A DNA stretch of 37,609 nucleotides. Source: an uncultured Hyphomicrobiales bacterium (GTDB lineage Bacteria > Pseudomonadota > Alphaproteobacteria > Rhizobiales > Beijerinckiaceae). Below the pieces are notes generated by a model. The model was not told the DNA's origin. It made no database searches and saw only the letters and a list, made by a program, of their open reading frames with translations. The DNA lies in NCBI GenBank assembly GCA_903884435.1, contig CAISEY010000282.1, forward strand, positions 1-37,609, read 5' to 3'. The translations under genes and the position numbers were made by a program. This document shows, in pieces, positions 1 through 8,724 of the stretch. How positions within the stretch are numbered: position 1 is the stretch's first letter; every line of letters begins with the position of its first letter.

Positions 1-384
1 CACGTAGCGCGGCTCCGGCATCTGGTCGTAGACCTTGCGCAGGGCCGGCGCCATCTTGTTGGTGAGCGTGCCCGCGACGATCATCACGTCGGACTGGCGG
101 GGCGAAGCCCGCGGGGCGAAGCCGAACCGCTCCACGTCGTAGCGCGGCATGGAAAGCTGCATCATTTCCACGGCGCAGCACGCCAGACCGAAGGTCATCC
201 ACATCAGCGAACCGGTGCGCGCCCAGGCGATGAGATCGTCGGTGGAGGCGACGATGAAGCCCTTGTCCGCGAGCTGGTCGTTCATGCCGAGGAAAAACGG
301 ATCGTTCGCGCCCACCGGCTTGCCGGTGGCGGGATCGAGGACGCCGCGCGGGGCCGGCGCGACGAGGGGTTCGTTCAATCCCAT
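1..384 (-). CDS. nuoB: NADH-quinone oxidoreductase subunit B, N-terminal part (runs off the window)
   Basis: This is the 20-kDa-type subunit of respiratory complex I, in the peripheral arm next to the quinone site, where it carries iron-sulfur cluster N2. The visible N-terminal 128 residues contain the vicinal cysteine pair in [10 protein letters not shown], two of the N2 ligands, followed by the conserved segment [21 protein letters not shown]. The remaining cysteine ligands lie beyond base 1. The ATG at 384-382 overlaps the end of nuoA by 10 bases, so the two genes are translationally coupled. The gene is partial only because the window ends. Identification is secure. Confidence 0.97.
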   Translation of the reverse strand, partial: MGLNEPLVAPAPRGVLDPATGKPVGANDPFFLGMNDQLADKGFIVASTDDLIAWARTGSLMWMTFGLACCAVEMMQLSMPRYDVERFGFAPRASPRQSDVMIVAGTLTNKMAPALRKVYDQMPEPRYV

Positions 385-740
385 TCGAGCGCTCCCTTTT
401 TCCATTCGTAGACAAAGCCGATCGTGAGCACCAGGAGAAACAGCATCATCGACCAGAAGCCGAAGGCGCCAATGTCCTGGAAGGCGACCGCCCACGGAAA
501 CAGAAACGCGACCTCGAGATCGAAAATGATGAAAAGCAGGGAGACGAGGTAGAATCGCACGTCGAACTTCATGCGCGCGTCGTCGAAGGCGTTGAACCCG
601 CATTCGTAGGCGGAGAGTTTCTCGCTGTCAGGCGCCTTGAAGGCGAGAATGAAGGGGGCGACGATCAGGGCGCCGGCGAGACCCGCCGCGACGGCTATGA
701 AAATGACCAGCGGCAGATACTCTTCGAGCAAGGTCGACAT
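375..740 (-). CDS. nuoA: NADH-quinone oxidoreductase subunit A
   Basis: NuoA is a small membrane subunit of complex I. The 121-residue product has three hydrophobic segments: about residues 8-30 ([20 protein letters not shown]), 62-84 ([21 protein letters not shown]) and 92-112. The family signature YECGF and the loop [13 protein letters not shown] are intact. I chose the ATG at 740 ([11 protein letters not shown]) because the 43 residues available upstream are arginine-rich and do not resemble NuoA. Length matches the family. It is the first gene of the nuo operon, so the promoter should lie in 741-890. Confidence 0.97.
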   Translation of the reverse strand: MSTLLEEYLPLVIFIAVAAGLAGALIVAPFILAFKAPDSEKLSAYECGFNAFDDARMKFDVRFYLVSLLFIIFDLEVAFLFPWAVAFQDIGAFGFWSMMLFLLVLTIGFVYEWKKGALEWD

Positions 741-890
741 CGGCGGTTCCCGGGCTCGCCTCGAGCCAGAAGTGTCCGGACGGCCGCGTCTCACGTACGC
801 GGGGCGGACCAGATTCAGGACCGACCGGAAGACGCGGGGAGGACTATCGCAGCGCAGCGAAGGAAGCAAGGCGCCATCACGACGCGCCGG

Positions 891-1433
891 TCAGACGCGG
901 AGCAGGCCCAGACGACCGGCCACGACGCCAACCAGCGCCCCGGCGCAGATCACCCACAGCGGATTTTTCCTGAACAGAACCATGAATGTCGCCGATCCCG
1001 CCACGAGCGCGATGCTGACCGGATTCTCGCCCGCCGCCCGGGCCGTCACGAGGCCGGAGGCGACCATCAGGCCGACCGTGACCGGAGCGAGGCTCGCCTT
1101 GACCGCCTTCAGCCAGGGCGCCTCGCGAACGCGCTCCATGCCCCGCCCCACGGCGAAGGCGAGCAGGCTCGGCGGCCCCACGATGGCGAAAGTCGAAACC
1201 AGGAGGCCGGGCAGGCCCGCCACCTGCCAGCCGATGAAACTGACCATCAGCATGTTCGGGCCCGGCGCCAGTTGCGCCAGCGCCACGGAACTGGCGAATT
1301 GCGCGTTGTTCATCAGACCGTAGACATCGACGATCTGCCGGTGAAACTCGGGAATCAGCGAACTCGCCCCGCCGATGGCGAACAGGGCGGTCGTCATGAA
1401 GGCCATGAAGAGCTTCGAGACCTCGTCGCTCAC
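891..1433 (-). CDS. chrA: Chromate transporter, C-terminal half (ChrA domain)
   Basis: This is the second half of a two-gene, short-chain ChrA (CHR family) transporter, an inner-membrane protein family known for chromate efflux. The 180 residues are strongly hydrophobic and carry the family signature around LAQLAPGPNMLMVSFIGW (Pro-Gly-Pro) with a following GLPG loop. I chose the GTG at 1433, which overlaps the stop of the upstream half in a GTGA junction. This is typical of coupled pairs and better than the longer reading from 1499, whose extra residues are not ChrA-like. True substrate specificity cannot be read; many chromosomal ChrA homologues have no proven chromate role. Confidence 0.82.
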   Translation of the reverse strand: MSDEVSKLFMAFMTTALFAIGGASSLIPEFHRQIVDVYGLMNNAQFASSVALAQLAPGPNMLMVSFIGWQVAGLPGLLVSTFAIVGPPSLLAFAVGRGMERVREAPWLKAVKASLAPVTVGLMVASGLVTARAAGENPVSIALVAGSATFMVLFRKNPLWVICAGALVGVVAGRLGLLRV

Positions 1434-1999
1434 GCGCGCCTCCCCTGGAACAGGGTCCAGCCAATGGCGATCGGGCAAATCACGAGCACCACGACCCACA
1501 TGGGCAGCCGCAACAGGCCAACGGCGACGAACGTGACGGCGCCAAACGCCGCCGCGGAGGCGGTCCTGTCGACGCCCTTGCCGAGCCGGCCCGCCGTCCC
1601 GAAAATCAGCCCGGCGGCCGCCGAGGCCGCGCCCGCGGTCGCCGCCCGAACGTCCGGAAGATGCGAAAAATGGTCGTAGGCGACCGCGATCCCCAGCAGA
1701 ATCACCAGGGGGGCCAGCAACAGAGAGAACAGGCAGACCATGGAGCCGAGGGGCCCCTGGTTTTCATCGCCGATCATCACCGAGGCATTGAGGAAATTTC
1801 CGCCTGGCAGGATCGAGCAGATACCGAACATCTCGACGAATTCCTTCGGGGTTTTCCACTTCCTTTTTTCGACGATGATGTATTGCGCGCTGGCGGCGAT
1901 GCCGCCAAAGCCCATCAGGCCGATCAGCAGGAAGCCCGTGGCGAGGTTCCAGAGCGAGTATTTTTCGCGCGGAGGCGCGCTGTCGGGTGGAGCGGACAC
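1430..1999 (-). CDS. chrA: Chromate transporter, N-terminal half (ChrA domain)
   Basis: This is the first half of the split CHR-family transporter and is predicted to pair with the product of the overlapping downstream gene. The 189 residues include the FGG-containing first helix (LLIGLMGFGGIAASAQYII), the motif KWKTPKEFVEMFGICSILPGG where the family usually has Pro-Gly-Pro, and a GPLGSMVCL loop. I start it at the GTG at 1999 because AGGA lies about six bases upstream; the longer reading from 2071 adds an arginine-rich stretch with no family resemblance. Its start faces the TctC-type gene at 2178, leaving a 178-base divergent promoter region. Confidence 0.82.
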   Translation of the reverse strand: MSAPPDSAPPREKYSLWNLATGFLLIGLMGFGGIAASAQYIIVEKRKWKTPKEFVEMFGICSILPGGNFLNASVMIGDENQGPLGSMVCLFSLLLAPLVILLGIAVAYDHFSHLPDVRAATAGAASAAAGLIFGTAGRLGKGVDRTASAAAFGAVTFVAVGLLRLPMWVVVLVICPIAIGWTLFQGRRA

Positions 2000-2177
2000 G
2001 GGATTCCTGCCGGGGGACGTTCGGGGAAGACTGCGGTTCGCGGTTCTTACAGCGCCCGCCCGCCGTTGCAAGGGCCCGGAGATTCGCCAGCGCCTGGCGC
2101 CCGGACGCTGGCCGTGCTTTACAGGCGAGACGATTCAGGGGGCGCGCGCGACGCGCCCGAACTTCGGGGAGGCGACT

Positions 2178-3182
2178 ATGACGACAGGGCGCGCGGGCAC
2201 TTGGGCGAAGGCGGCGATCGCGGTTCTGGGCGCGCTGTGCCTTTCGCCGTCGGCCGGCGCGCAGGACTGGCGCCCGAATCGCAACGTGCGCTTCGTCGTC
2301 GGACTGCCGCCGGGCGGCATGGCCGACGTGACCGCGCGTCTGCTGGGGCCCGGCCTTCGCGACGCGCTCGGCCAGACCTTCATCGTGGAAAATCTCACGG
2401 GGGCGACCGGCACCATCGCGGCGCAGGCCGTGGCGGGCGCGGCGCCGGACGGACACACGCTGATGCTGGCGCTCGACGCAACGCTTGTGATCGTGCCCGC
2501 CCTGCGCCGCGCGCAGGCTCCCTTCGATCCGGTGAAGCAATTCACGCCCGTGGCGCGCGTGATCGAGGCGCCGCTCGTGATTTTCGCCAACAAGGATTTT
2601 CCCGGAAACAACGTGGCGGACCTCGTGCGCATCGCCAAAGCCGGCTCCGGCGCGAATGTTTTCTACGGTTCGGCGGGCACCGGCAGTTCCGGCCATCTCC
2701 TCGGTGAATACCTGAAGCAGATCACCGGCGTCGAGATGACGCACGTGCCCTATCGCGGAGCCGCCGAGGCGTTGCAGGACACGGTGGGCGGCAAGATCAC
2801 CTTGATGCTCGCCTCCGCGGCCTCGGGGATGGAGCTTTACAAGGCCGGGCGGCTCAAGATTCTCGGCGTCACCTCGCACGCGCGCATGTCGCAATTGCCG
2901 GACGTGCCGACGGCGGCGGAATCCGGCGTGCCCGCGCTGAAAGACTTCGACATACAGGGCTGGGCGGGCGTGTTCGCGCCGACGGGAACGCCGGAGCCTG
3001 TCGTCGCGAGCCTCAACGCGGCTCTGAAAAAGGCGATGGCGCCGCCCGACGTCGCCGCGAAGTTCACGGCGCAGGGATTCACGCCCGGCGTCACCTCGCC
3101 TCAAGAACTCGCGGCGCAGACCGTCCGGGAACTCGAACTCTGGCGCAAGGTCGGCCGCGACGGCAACATCAATCTCGAATAG
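2178..3182 (+). CDS. Tripartite tricarboxylate transporter (TTT) receptor, classical TctC/Bug type
   Basis: This periplasmic solute receptor (334 residues) belongs to the Bug/TctC family, which captures carboxylates for TctA-TctB permeases. A signal peptide runs from residue 1 to about 27 (ending SAGAQ). The mature protein starts NRNVRFVVGLPPGGMADVTAR, the usual first beta strand and carboxylate-binding loop, and later has THVPYRGAAEALQD, PDVPTAAESGVP and a GWAGVFAP strand, all TctC hallmarks. The ATG at 2178 follows GGGGAGG; readings further upstream lack a signal peptide. It meets the next gene tail to tail with six bases between stops. The ligand is unknown, and no TctA or TctB gene is nearby. 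Confidence 0.93.
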   Translation: MTTGRAGTWAKAAIAVLGALCLSPSAGAQDWRPNRNVRFVVGLPPGGMADVTARLLGPGLRDALGQTFIVENLTGATGTIAAQAVAGAAPDGHTLMLALDATLVIVPALRRAQAPFDPVKQFTPVARVIEAPLVIFANKDFPGNNVADLVRIAKAGSGANVFYGSAGTGSSGHLLGEYLKQITGVEMTHVPYRGAAEALQDTVGGKITLMLASAASGMELYKAGRLKILGVTSHARMSQLPDVPTAAESGVPALKDFDIQGWAGVFAPTGTPEPVVASLNAALKKAMAPPDVAAKFTAQGFTPGVTSPQELAAQTVRELELWRKVGRDGNINLE

Positions 3183-3188
3183 GCCGGG

Positions 3189-4163
3189 CTACTGATCGAT
3201 GACGACGCCGGACGCCTTCACCAGCGGCGTCCATTTCGCGAGCTGGCCGTCCATCCAGGCCTGCGTTTCCGCGGGGGTCGCGCCTTTCGCCTCGGCGCCC
3301 AGCGACTTGAGGCGCGCGACGACCACCGGATCGCGCACGCCGTCGCTCAGGATTTTCGCGTAGGCCTCGCGAATGTCCGGCGGCGTGCCGCGGGGCGCGA
3401 CGAGGCCGAACCAGGAAACCGCGTCGGCGCCCGCGACGCCTTCCTCGATCAGCGTGGGGATGTCCGGCATCACCGCGGAGCGCGCGGCGCCGGCGACGGC
3501 CAGCGCCCGGACGTTGCCCGGACCGACCTGAGCGATGAAACTCGGGAATTGTTCAAAGGTGAACTGCACCTGATTGCCGACGAGATCGGCGATGACCGGC
3601 GCCGACCCGCGATAGGGCACCCGGTTCATCCGGAGATCGAAACGCGCGGCGAGCATGGCGCCGTAGAGATGCATGGGCGTGCCGACGCCGCCGAAGCCGA
3701 AGTTCATCTTCTCGGGCTGGGCCTTCACCAGGGCCACGAGTTCGGCGAGGTTTTTCGCCGGAACCTTCGAATTGACGATCAGAACGTTCGGGGACACCGC
3801 GTTGACCGAAATCGGCTGGAAATCGGCGGGGTCGTAGAGCGGCTTGCTGTAGAGCGTCGGCGAAATCGAGAAGATGGACGCGTTGGCCGCGAGTAGCGTG
3901 CAGCCGTCCGGCTTCGCGTTCTTCACGACGTTGATGGACATGATCGCCGCGGCGCCGCCGGACTGGTTCTCGACCACGACATTGCGCCCGAGCGCGGCGC
4001 CGAGCTTGTCCGCGCCGAGGCGCGCGATCAGATCGGGCGTGCCAGCGGCGGGACCGCTGACGACGATGCGAATCGTGCAATTGGGGATTTCGACCGCGCC
4101 GGCGCCGGGCGGCGCCAGAAAGATAAACGCGCAGGCGAGCGCGCGCGTGCGTGAAAAAAACAT
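3189..4163 (-). CDS. TTT receptor, classical TctC/Bug type
   Basis: This is a second classical TctC-like periplasmic receptor (324 residues), clearly different from its neighbour. The signal peptide ends near PPGAGAVE. The mature start NCTIRIVVSGPAAGTPDLIAR is a slightly altered form of the usual binding loop, and NRVPYRGSAPVIADLVGNQVQ and MPDIPTLIEEGV are in their expected places. It has two cysteines near the N-terminus (PNCTIR and KPDGCTLL) that could form a disulfide. GGGAGGG stands before the ATG at 4163. It lies 110 bases downstream of the bicupin gene on the same strand, so the two are probably co-transcribed and the ligand may be related to the bicupin substrate. Confidence 0.92.
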   Translation of the reverse strand: MFFSRTRALACAFIFLAPPGAGAVEIPNCTIRIVVSGPAAGTPDLIARLGADKLGAALGRNVVVENQSGGAAAIMSINVVKNAKPDGCTLLAANASIFSISPTLYSKPLYDPADFQPISVNAVSPNVLIVNSKVPAKNLAELVALVKAQPEKMNFGFGGVGTPMHLYGAMLAARFDLRMNRVPYRGSAPVIADLVGNQVQFTFEQFPSFIAQVGPGNVRALAVAGAARSAVMPDIPTLIEEGVAGADAVSWFGLVAPRGTPPDIREAYAKILSDGVRDPVVVARLKSLGAEAKGATPAETQAWMDGQLAKWTPLVKASGVVIDQ

Positions 4164-4273
4164 CAGGCCCTCCCTCTTCGCTGGCGAGACCAGCGCCGGC
4201 GCCGCGATGTTTCGCGCGCGCCGGTTCTGGCATTCAAGTCACAGGAAGGCCGGTTTGTCGAGACTTCGCGCCG

Positions 4274-5464
4274 TCAGATCGCCGGGCCGATCGACTTCGG
4301 AGTCGAGATGACGCCGGTCAGCTTCTCCTTCGGCAGCGCCATGATCGCGGGCTCGTCGAAGAAATCGCCCATTTTCGATTGCACGCCGGTCGCGCGAATG
4401 GCCTCGAGCCATTTGCGATGCAGGCGCGGATCCTGATCCTCGTATTCGATCTGGCGGCCGCCCTGCTGGATCGACGTCGAGCCGAAGCCCTCGGCGCTCT
4501 TGCGGCGCAGGGAGATGAAGGGATAGCGGCGACTGCCGAGACTGCACGCGAGATAGCGCGCCGGCCTGTCGCATGTGTTGAAATGCTGGTGGAACATCCA
4601 GAACGGCGGCGTGTACATGACGCCATGGCGCCAGGGCAATTCGACGAAGTCGCTGTCGCCCTCGTACCAGAGCAAGGAATAGCCCTCGCCATCGACCGCG
4701 TGAACATGGGTGCCGGCGGCGTGGCGATGCGCTTTGTTATAGCGTCCCGTCGGGATTTCCGACGTGTGGGCGTGCATCGTTCCATCGGCGAGCACGAAGG
4801 AGACGTTGAGCGAGCCCTTGCCGCGCGCGTCGAGTTCGTAAAGCTTGAAGCTCGTGAGATCGTGGACGAAATTCGTCTCCCACACGTTGAGTGTGGCGAC
4901 GTTGAGGCCGCGATGAACCGGCGTGTGATCGCCCTCGCCCTCGAAGTGGCGGCCCTCGCCGACGCGCTCGGGGAAGACGAAGGGGTTGTTAAAGACAAAG
5001 TCCTGGTTGTGATAGAGATTGAGCGTCAGCGGCGCGTCGGTCGTGACGGAGAGACGGGCGCGTTCGCGGCCCGACGAATTGAAGATTTGATACTGGCAAT
5101 TCAGGGGAATCGCGAAAAGCGCCTTGGGGCCCCATTCGAAGGTGCGCGTCGCGCCATTCGCCAGCCAGACCACCGTCGAGCCGAAGCCCTCGAGCGCGTA
5201 GAAAAACGCCTCGTAGAGATGTTTGACGGGGCGGGTTTTCTTGCCGGGATCGACCTCGATCACGTAGTTCGACATGAAGTCGCCGCGCCCGTGGGTGTGG
5301 GCGAAACAGCCCTTCGCGTCGTAGCGGTCCCAGCGCCCAGTCTCGAGAGCGAGGAGATCGTGGCCGAAATCAAGATGGATCGGCACGCCCTCGCCCGCCG
5401 CCCAGTCGTTGTAGGGATCGAGCAGGAACTTTTTGGACAGGTCTTCGACGGGGGCTTCGGTCAT
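4274..5464 (-). CDS. Bicupin protein, possible ring-cleaving dioxygenase relative
   Basis: The 396-residue cytoplasmic protein has two cupin barrels, about residues 65-130 and 235-300. The second barrel looks metal-binding: KAHRHAAGTHVH (His246, His248, His253, His255), Glu260, and PPFWMFHQHFN (His292, His294). The first barrel has lost most histidines and is probably structural. Two-cupin proteins include gentisate and hydroxynaphthoate dioxygenases, and the length is close to theirs, but I cannot assign a substrate. GGAGCCCCC precedes the ATG at 5464. It lies upstream of the TctC-type gene at 3189-4163 on the same strand, which fits an uptake-and-metabolism pair. Confidence 0.78.
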   Translation of the reverse strand: MTEAPVEDLSKKFLLDPYNDWAAGEGVPIHLDFGHDLLALETGRWDRYDAKGCFAHTHGRGDFMSNYVIEVDPGKKTRPVKHLYEAFFYALEGFGSTVVWLANGATRTFEWGPKALFAIPLNCQYQIFNSSGRERARLSVTTDAPLTLNLYHNQDFVFNNPFVFPERVGEGRHFEGEGDHTPVHRGLNVATLNVWETNFVHDLTSFKLYELDARGKGSLNVSFVLADGTMHAHTSEIPTGRYNKAHRHAAGTHVHAVDGEGYSLLWYEGDSDFVELPWRHGVMYTPPFWMFHQHFNTCDRPARYLACSLGSRRYPFISLRRKSAEGFGSTSIQQGGRQIEYEDQDPRLHRKWLEAIRATGVQSKMGDFFDEPAIMALPKEKLTGVISTPKSIGPAI

Positions 5465-5995
5465 GGGGGCTCCGGTTCGTTGCGTGTGTGGAAGCTTTGT
5501 AGCGCGTGCGGCGCGCAGGGCAAATGTCGGGGCGGAGGGCGCCGGCGCCCCGGCGTTTTTCAGCGCGGGGGATACGGCCCGCGTTCTTCGTCGCCGCCGG
5601 ATATCAGGGGCGCGGGGCGCCGTCCGCGTGGTTCCTTGCGGCCCGCCCCTTCCCGCTCACGGACGCAAGCGGCGCTCCCCTCGCGAAGAGGTTTCGTCCC
5701 GCCCGCGTGTTTGTCATCCCCGGATTCCGGCGTCCGGGGAGCGGGGCCCGAACCCGGCGACCGAAACCGGAGCGGGGTTCGCCATGGGCGTGGCGCTCGG
5801 GCGGGAGCAGCGCAAGGCGCGAATTTCGGGAACCGACGCGATCCCGGAGAAATCGGACGCTACCGGCGGGTTCCCGGCGGCGTCCTCGCTATTTATTATA
5901 CGTCAAATTCCGTCCCGAGCTTCGCGAAATACTTTCAGGCGCGAACGACACGCCGCAAAGCGTTCATTGGCGAGCATACAAACAAATCCGGGGTT
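5465..5995. other. 531-base intergenic stretch with no convincing gene
   Basis: This gap lies between the rhodanese stop and the bicupin start. Both strands stay open in places, but the readings are arginine- and proline-rich with no family resemblance. The part at about 5880-5995 is clearly richer in A and T than its surroundings, and the remainder is very GC-rich and holds the hairpin at 5718-5739. The bicupin promoter should lie here, but I could not pick a convincing -35/-10 pair. Confidence 0.6.
5718..5739. repeat. Hairpin, possible dispersed intergenic palindrome
   Basis: A seven-base perfect inverted repeat (CCCCGGA / TCCGGGG) with an eight-base spacer, preceded by TGTCAT. No T tract follows on either strand, so it does not look like an intrinsic terminator. 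Its form resembles palindromic repeats common between genes in Hyphomicrobiales, but only one copy is seen here. Confidence 0.35.
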
Positions 5996-6463
5996 CTATC
6001 TGGCCTCTTCCCTGACGAAGGGATATCCCTTGCGCTGCCAATCGGCCAACGTCATCACGACGGCGGTGACGTTGGTGAAGCCGATGTCCTTCAATTGTCT
6101 CGCCGCGAGCGTCGCGCGAGCGCCACTTCCACAATGCACGTAAATCTTGCGGTTTCGATCGACGGCGTTCGGATAACCAAGAACTTTCCAGATGGTGAAT
6201 TCCAGTCGCCCTCGCGTGAGATTGACGGTTCCGGGGATATGACCCGCCTTCGCCTCGCTTTCGTCGCGAACGTCAATCAACAATGCCCCGTCCGGGTTCT
6301 TGACGATCGCGAGAAATCCCTCAATGTCGATTGTATCGACAGTCTTGCGCACTTGCAGCACGTACTGATCGACCGTGTCAGGCCAATTTTCAGCCGCGAT
6401 AACCGGCTGGCCAAAGATCAGGCAGGTACAGAACGCGCCAGCTATCCCGAATTTTCGAAACAT
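5996..6463 (-). CDS. Exported single-domain rhodanese
   Basis: The 155-residue protein has a signal peptide (about residues 1-24, ending VIAAE) and one rhodanese domain. The domain contains the LLIDVRDESEAKAGHIPGTVNL strand-loop and the active-site loop HCGSGARA with the sulfur-accepting Cys111. This places sulfur transfer or a sulfide/thiol-binding role in the periplasm. GGAGGT precedes the ATG at 6463. It appears to stand alone: the bicupin gene downstream is 531 bases away and the upstream neighbour stops 180 bases away. Base composition is lower in GC than the flanks, a mild hint of separate origin. Confidence 0.88.
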   Translation of the reverse strand: MFRKFGIAGAFCTCLIFGQPVIAAENWPDTVDQYVLQVRKTVDTIDIEGFLAIVKNPDGALLIDVRDESEAKAGHIPGTVNLTRGRLEFTIWKVLGYPNAVDRNRKIYVHCGSGARATLAARQLKDIGFTNVTAVVMTLADWQRKGYPFVREEAR

Positions 6464-6643
6464 TATCGACCTCCGGGAATAATAAAACCCTGAAAATCGC
6501 TTTCATGGCGTTGAGACAAGTCAATTCGCCATCGGCGCCGCCCTGTCAACCGGACACAATCAAATGAGGCTGGCGAAGCAAGCCGCCCTGGAGGCCCGTT
6601 CCGGCCTCTCCTTTCACTGACCCGCGGAGCGACGCCGGGAGCC

Positions 6644-7666
6644 CTATTCCGCCGCGACGGCCCGCGCCGGCGCCCTGTCCAGCCCGAAAATCCGGCGCAC
6701 GTTGTCAACGTAGAGTTTCTGCTTTTCTTCCGCCGTGAGCGGCACCGCTTCCAGCAAACGCAGCGCCTCCGCCGGCTCCCAGCAGGGATAGTCGGAGCCA
6801 TACATGACGTTGTCGATCCCGTAATATTCGATCGCGAATTTCATGCCGGCGGAATGGGGGGACACCGTGTCCGTGTACATGCGCTTCATGTATTCGCTGA
6901 CGGGGCGCGGCAGGTTGGCCGCCTTCGTGTTCTTGTCCATGCGGCCGGATTGATAAGGCAGGCAGCCGCCGGTGTGGGACATGACGATTTTCAAATTCGC
7001 GCAGCGCTCCATCAGCCCCGAGAGAACCAGCCGCGCGGCGCCGACGCTCACCTCGATGGCGCGGCCGAGGCTGAAGTGCAGCGTGTCGTTGTAGCCCTCG
7101 AGAATGTCGGCGAAAATCGCGTCGGTGGGGTGCAGGAACAGCGGCGCGCCGAGTTCGCTCGCGCGCTCGTAGAAGGGCCACAGCCGTTCCGCGTCGATGC
7201 GCGGGTCTGTTCCGACGCTGCCGGGCAGGTTCGCGCCATACAGGCCAAGCTTGTTGACGGCGTGGTCGAGCACGTCGATGGCGGTTTTCGTGTCCTTCAG
7301 CGGAATGGCGGCGGTGCCCCAGAAGCGGCCGGGAAAACGGCGCTGCGCGGCGGCCATTTCCTCGTTCCAGAGCATGGCGGCGTCGCGCCCGGCCTCCGGC
7401 GGCAGTTCGGAGAAATAGACCGAGAGCGGGCCGATCGTGCAGACGACGTCGACCTGGTGGCCGAGCCCGTCCATGTGCGCCAGCATGTCCTCGAGCGGCG
7501 CCCAGGCCGGATGATTCTGGCGGATGGCGACCGAATAACCCTCGCGGATCATCCAGACGTAGCCGCCCTTGCCGTCGCGCTCGGCGCGCGGAAAGCCCTT
7601 CGCCTTGCAGGCCCATTCGAGCATGGAGCGCGGGCGCCAGTGAAAATGCGAGTCGATGATGTGCAT
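6644..7666 (-). CDS. Amidohydrolase, aminocarboxymuconate-semialdehyde decarboxylase-like (amidohydrolase-2 family)
   Basis: A 340-residue cytoplasmic TIM-barrel enzyme of the family containing ACMSD and gamma-resorcylate decarboxylase, which mostly decarboxylate or hydrolyse aromatic or muconate-type acids. The metal ligands are all visible: His7-X-His9 in DSHFHW, His179 in LFLHPTD, His231 in VMSHTGG and Asp292 in GSDYPCW. Length is normal for the family. It is the last gene of a minus-strand set (AfuA-like receptor, Bug receptor, this enzyme), starting 22 bases after the Bug stop. The actual substrate is unknown; the C-terminal GLDRAPARAVAAE tail is ordinary. Confidence 0.88.
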   Translation of the reverse strand: MHIIDSHFHWRPRSMLEWACKAKGFPRAERDGKGGYVWMIREGYSVAIRQNHPAWAPLEDMLAHMDGLGHQVDVVCTIGPLSVYFSELPPEAGRDAAMLWNEEMAAAQRRFPGRFWGTAAIPLKDTKTAIDVLDHAVNKLGLYGANLPGSVGTDPRIDAERLWPFYERASELGAPLFLHPTDAIFADILEGYNDTLHFSLGRAIEVSVGAARLVLSGLMERCANLKIVMSHTGGCLPYQSGRMDKNTKAANLPRPVSEYMKRMYTDTVSPHSAGMKFAIEYYGIDNVMYGSDYPCWEPAEALRLLEAVPLTAEEKQKLYVDNVRRIFGLDRAPARAVAAE

Positions 7667-7688
7667 TCCTGGCTCCCGTGTCCCGCGT

Positions 7689-8723
7689 TCAGTCCGGTTT
7701 CGCGAGCGACTCGGCCCTCGCCACCAGATCCGGCGAATAATCGAAGGCTTTCGTTATCAAATCCTGCAAGGCCTCGCCAGAGAGCGGATCGAGATCGAGT
7801 TGCAGGGCGGCCGCCTCGGCGAGGAGGCCGGGGTCGCGCGTCGCGGCGAGGAAGGCGGCGCGCCATTCGGCGACCCGTTCGGGCGGGACGCCCGGCGGCG
7901 CCACGAAAGAGCGGCCGATTTTCTCGGAAAGCGAGAAAATCTCGAGAATTTGCCGCTGTTCGTCGTCGCGGGCCATGTCGACCACGCGCGGCGTGTCCGG
8001 CAGGTCCGCGGCTCGATCGACGCCGGTTTGCAGGAGCACGTTGACCTTGCGGTCGCGCAGCCAGTCGGCGTGGGCGACGCGAAACACCGTCCAGGGGATT
8101 GCAAGGCCATCGACCTCGCCGCGCTCCATGGCGAGGCTCGCCTCGGAACTGCCCTTGTGGCCGACGATCAGCCTGAACTTGAGCCCTGTGAGCCGCCTGA
8201 GCACGGTCCAGCGCATTTGCGAGGACAGGCCCGGCGAGGCCACGACGAATTCATGCTCGAAAGCGTCGGCGATTTTCTTCACGGGCCGGTCGCCCCAGGC
8301 GAACAGGGCCGCGTTGTTGCTGATGATCCGCCCCAGCCAGTTGAACCGCCGCACGTCGGCGAGCAGGCCCTTCGTCCCGAAGATTTGCGTGAGGTGAAGC
8401 GATTGCTCGACCATCCCGACGGTCAGACCATCCTTCGGCGCGATGTTGTAGAGATGGTTCGCGCCCGCGAGGCCGCCGGCGCCGGGCATGTTGCGGATTT
8501 GCACGGAGGGATTGCCGGGCAGATACCGCCCGACATGGCGGGCGACGAGCCGGCCCATCGTGTCCGAGCCGCCGCCGACCGCGTCGGAAATAACAAAATC
8601 GACGGCCTTGCCATGATAAAAGCCCGCGCCGGCCACGGGCGCCTGCGCGGACGCCCGAAAAGCCCCGGCGAGCGCGAGGCAAAGGGCGGCGAAGGCGCGA
8701 AGCGCGGGACGATGGCTCCCCAT
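7689..8723 (-). CDS. Divergent Bug-family periplasmic receptor (no cysteine pair)
   Basis: One of ten receptors in the window from a Bug subgroup with a mature start of the form FY-x-GK followed by a glycine-rich loop and P-G-x-P-x-V. Here these read FYHGKAVDFVISDAVGGG and LPGNPSVQIRNMPGAGG. It has 344 residues with a signal peptide ending RASAQ and no cysteine in the mature part. The ATG at 8723 is one base after the stop of the AfuA-like receptor gene, so translation is coupled; the longer reading from 8843 would run antisense-like into that gene. The amidohydrolase gene follows, suggesting that the ligand is its substrate or a relative. Confidence 0.9.
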   Translation of the reverse strand: MGSHRPALRAFAALCLALAGAFRASAQAPVAGAGFYHGKAVDFVISDAVGGGSDTMGRLVARHVGRYLPGNPSVQIRNMPGAGGLAGANHLYNIAPKDGLTVGMVEQSLHLTQIFGTKGLLADVRRFNWLGRIISNNAALFAWGDRPVKKIADAFEHEFVVASPGLSSQMRWTVLRRLTGLKFRLIVGHKGSSEASLAMERGEVDGLAIPWTVFRVAHADWLRDRKVNVLLQTGVDRAADLPDTPRVVDMARDDEQRQILEIFSLSEKIGRSFVAPPGVPPERVAEWRAAFLAATRDPGLLAEAAALQLDLDPLSGEALQDLITKAFDYSPDLVARAESLAKPD

Positions 8724-8724
8724 T

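Noticed and set aside
1764..3104. Minus-strand 446-residue reading
   Set aside because: Shadow of the TctC-type gene on the other strand; composition is dominated by Arg, Gly and His with no fold.
4151..6493. Plus-strand 780-residue reading
   Set aside because: Antisense to the bicupin and rhodanese genes, both of which have clear family motifs.
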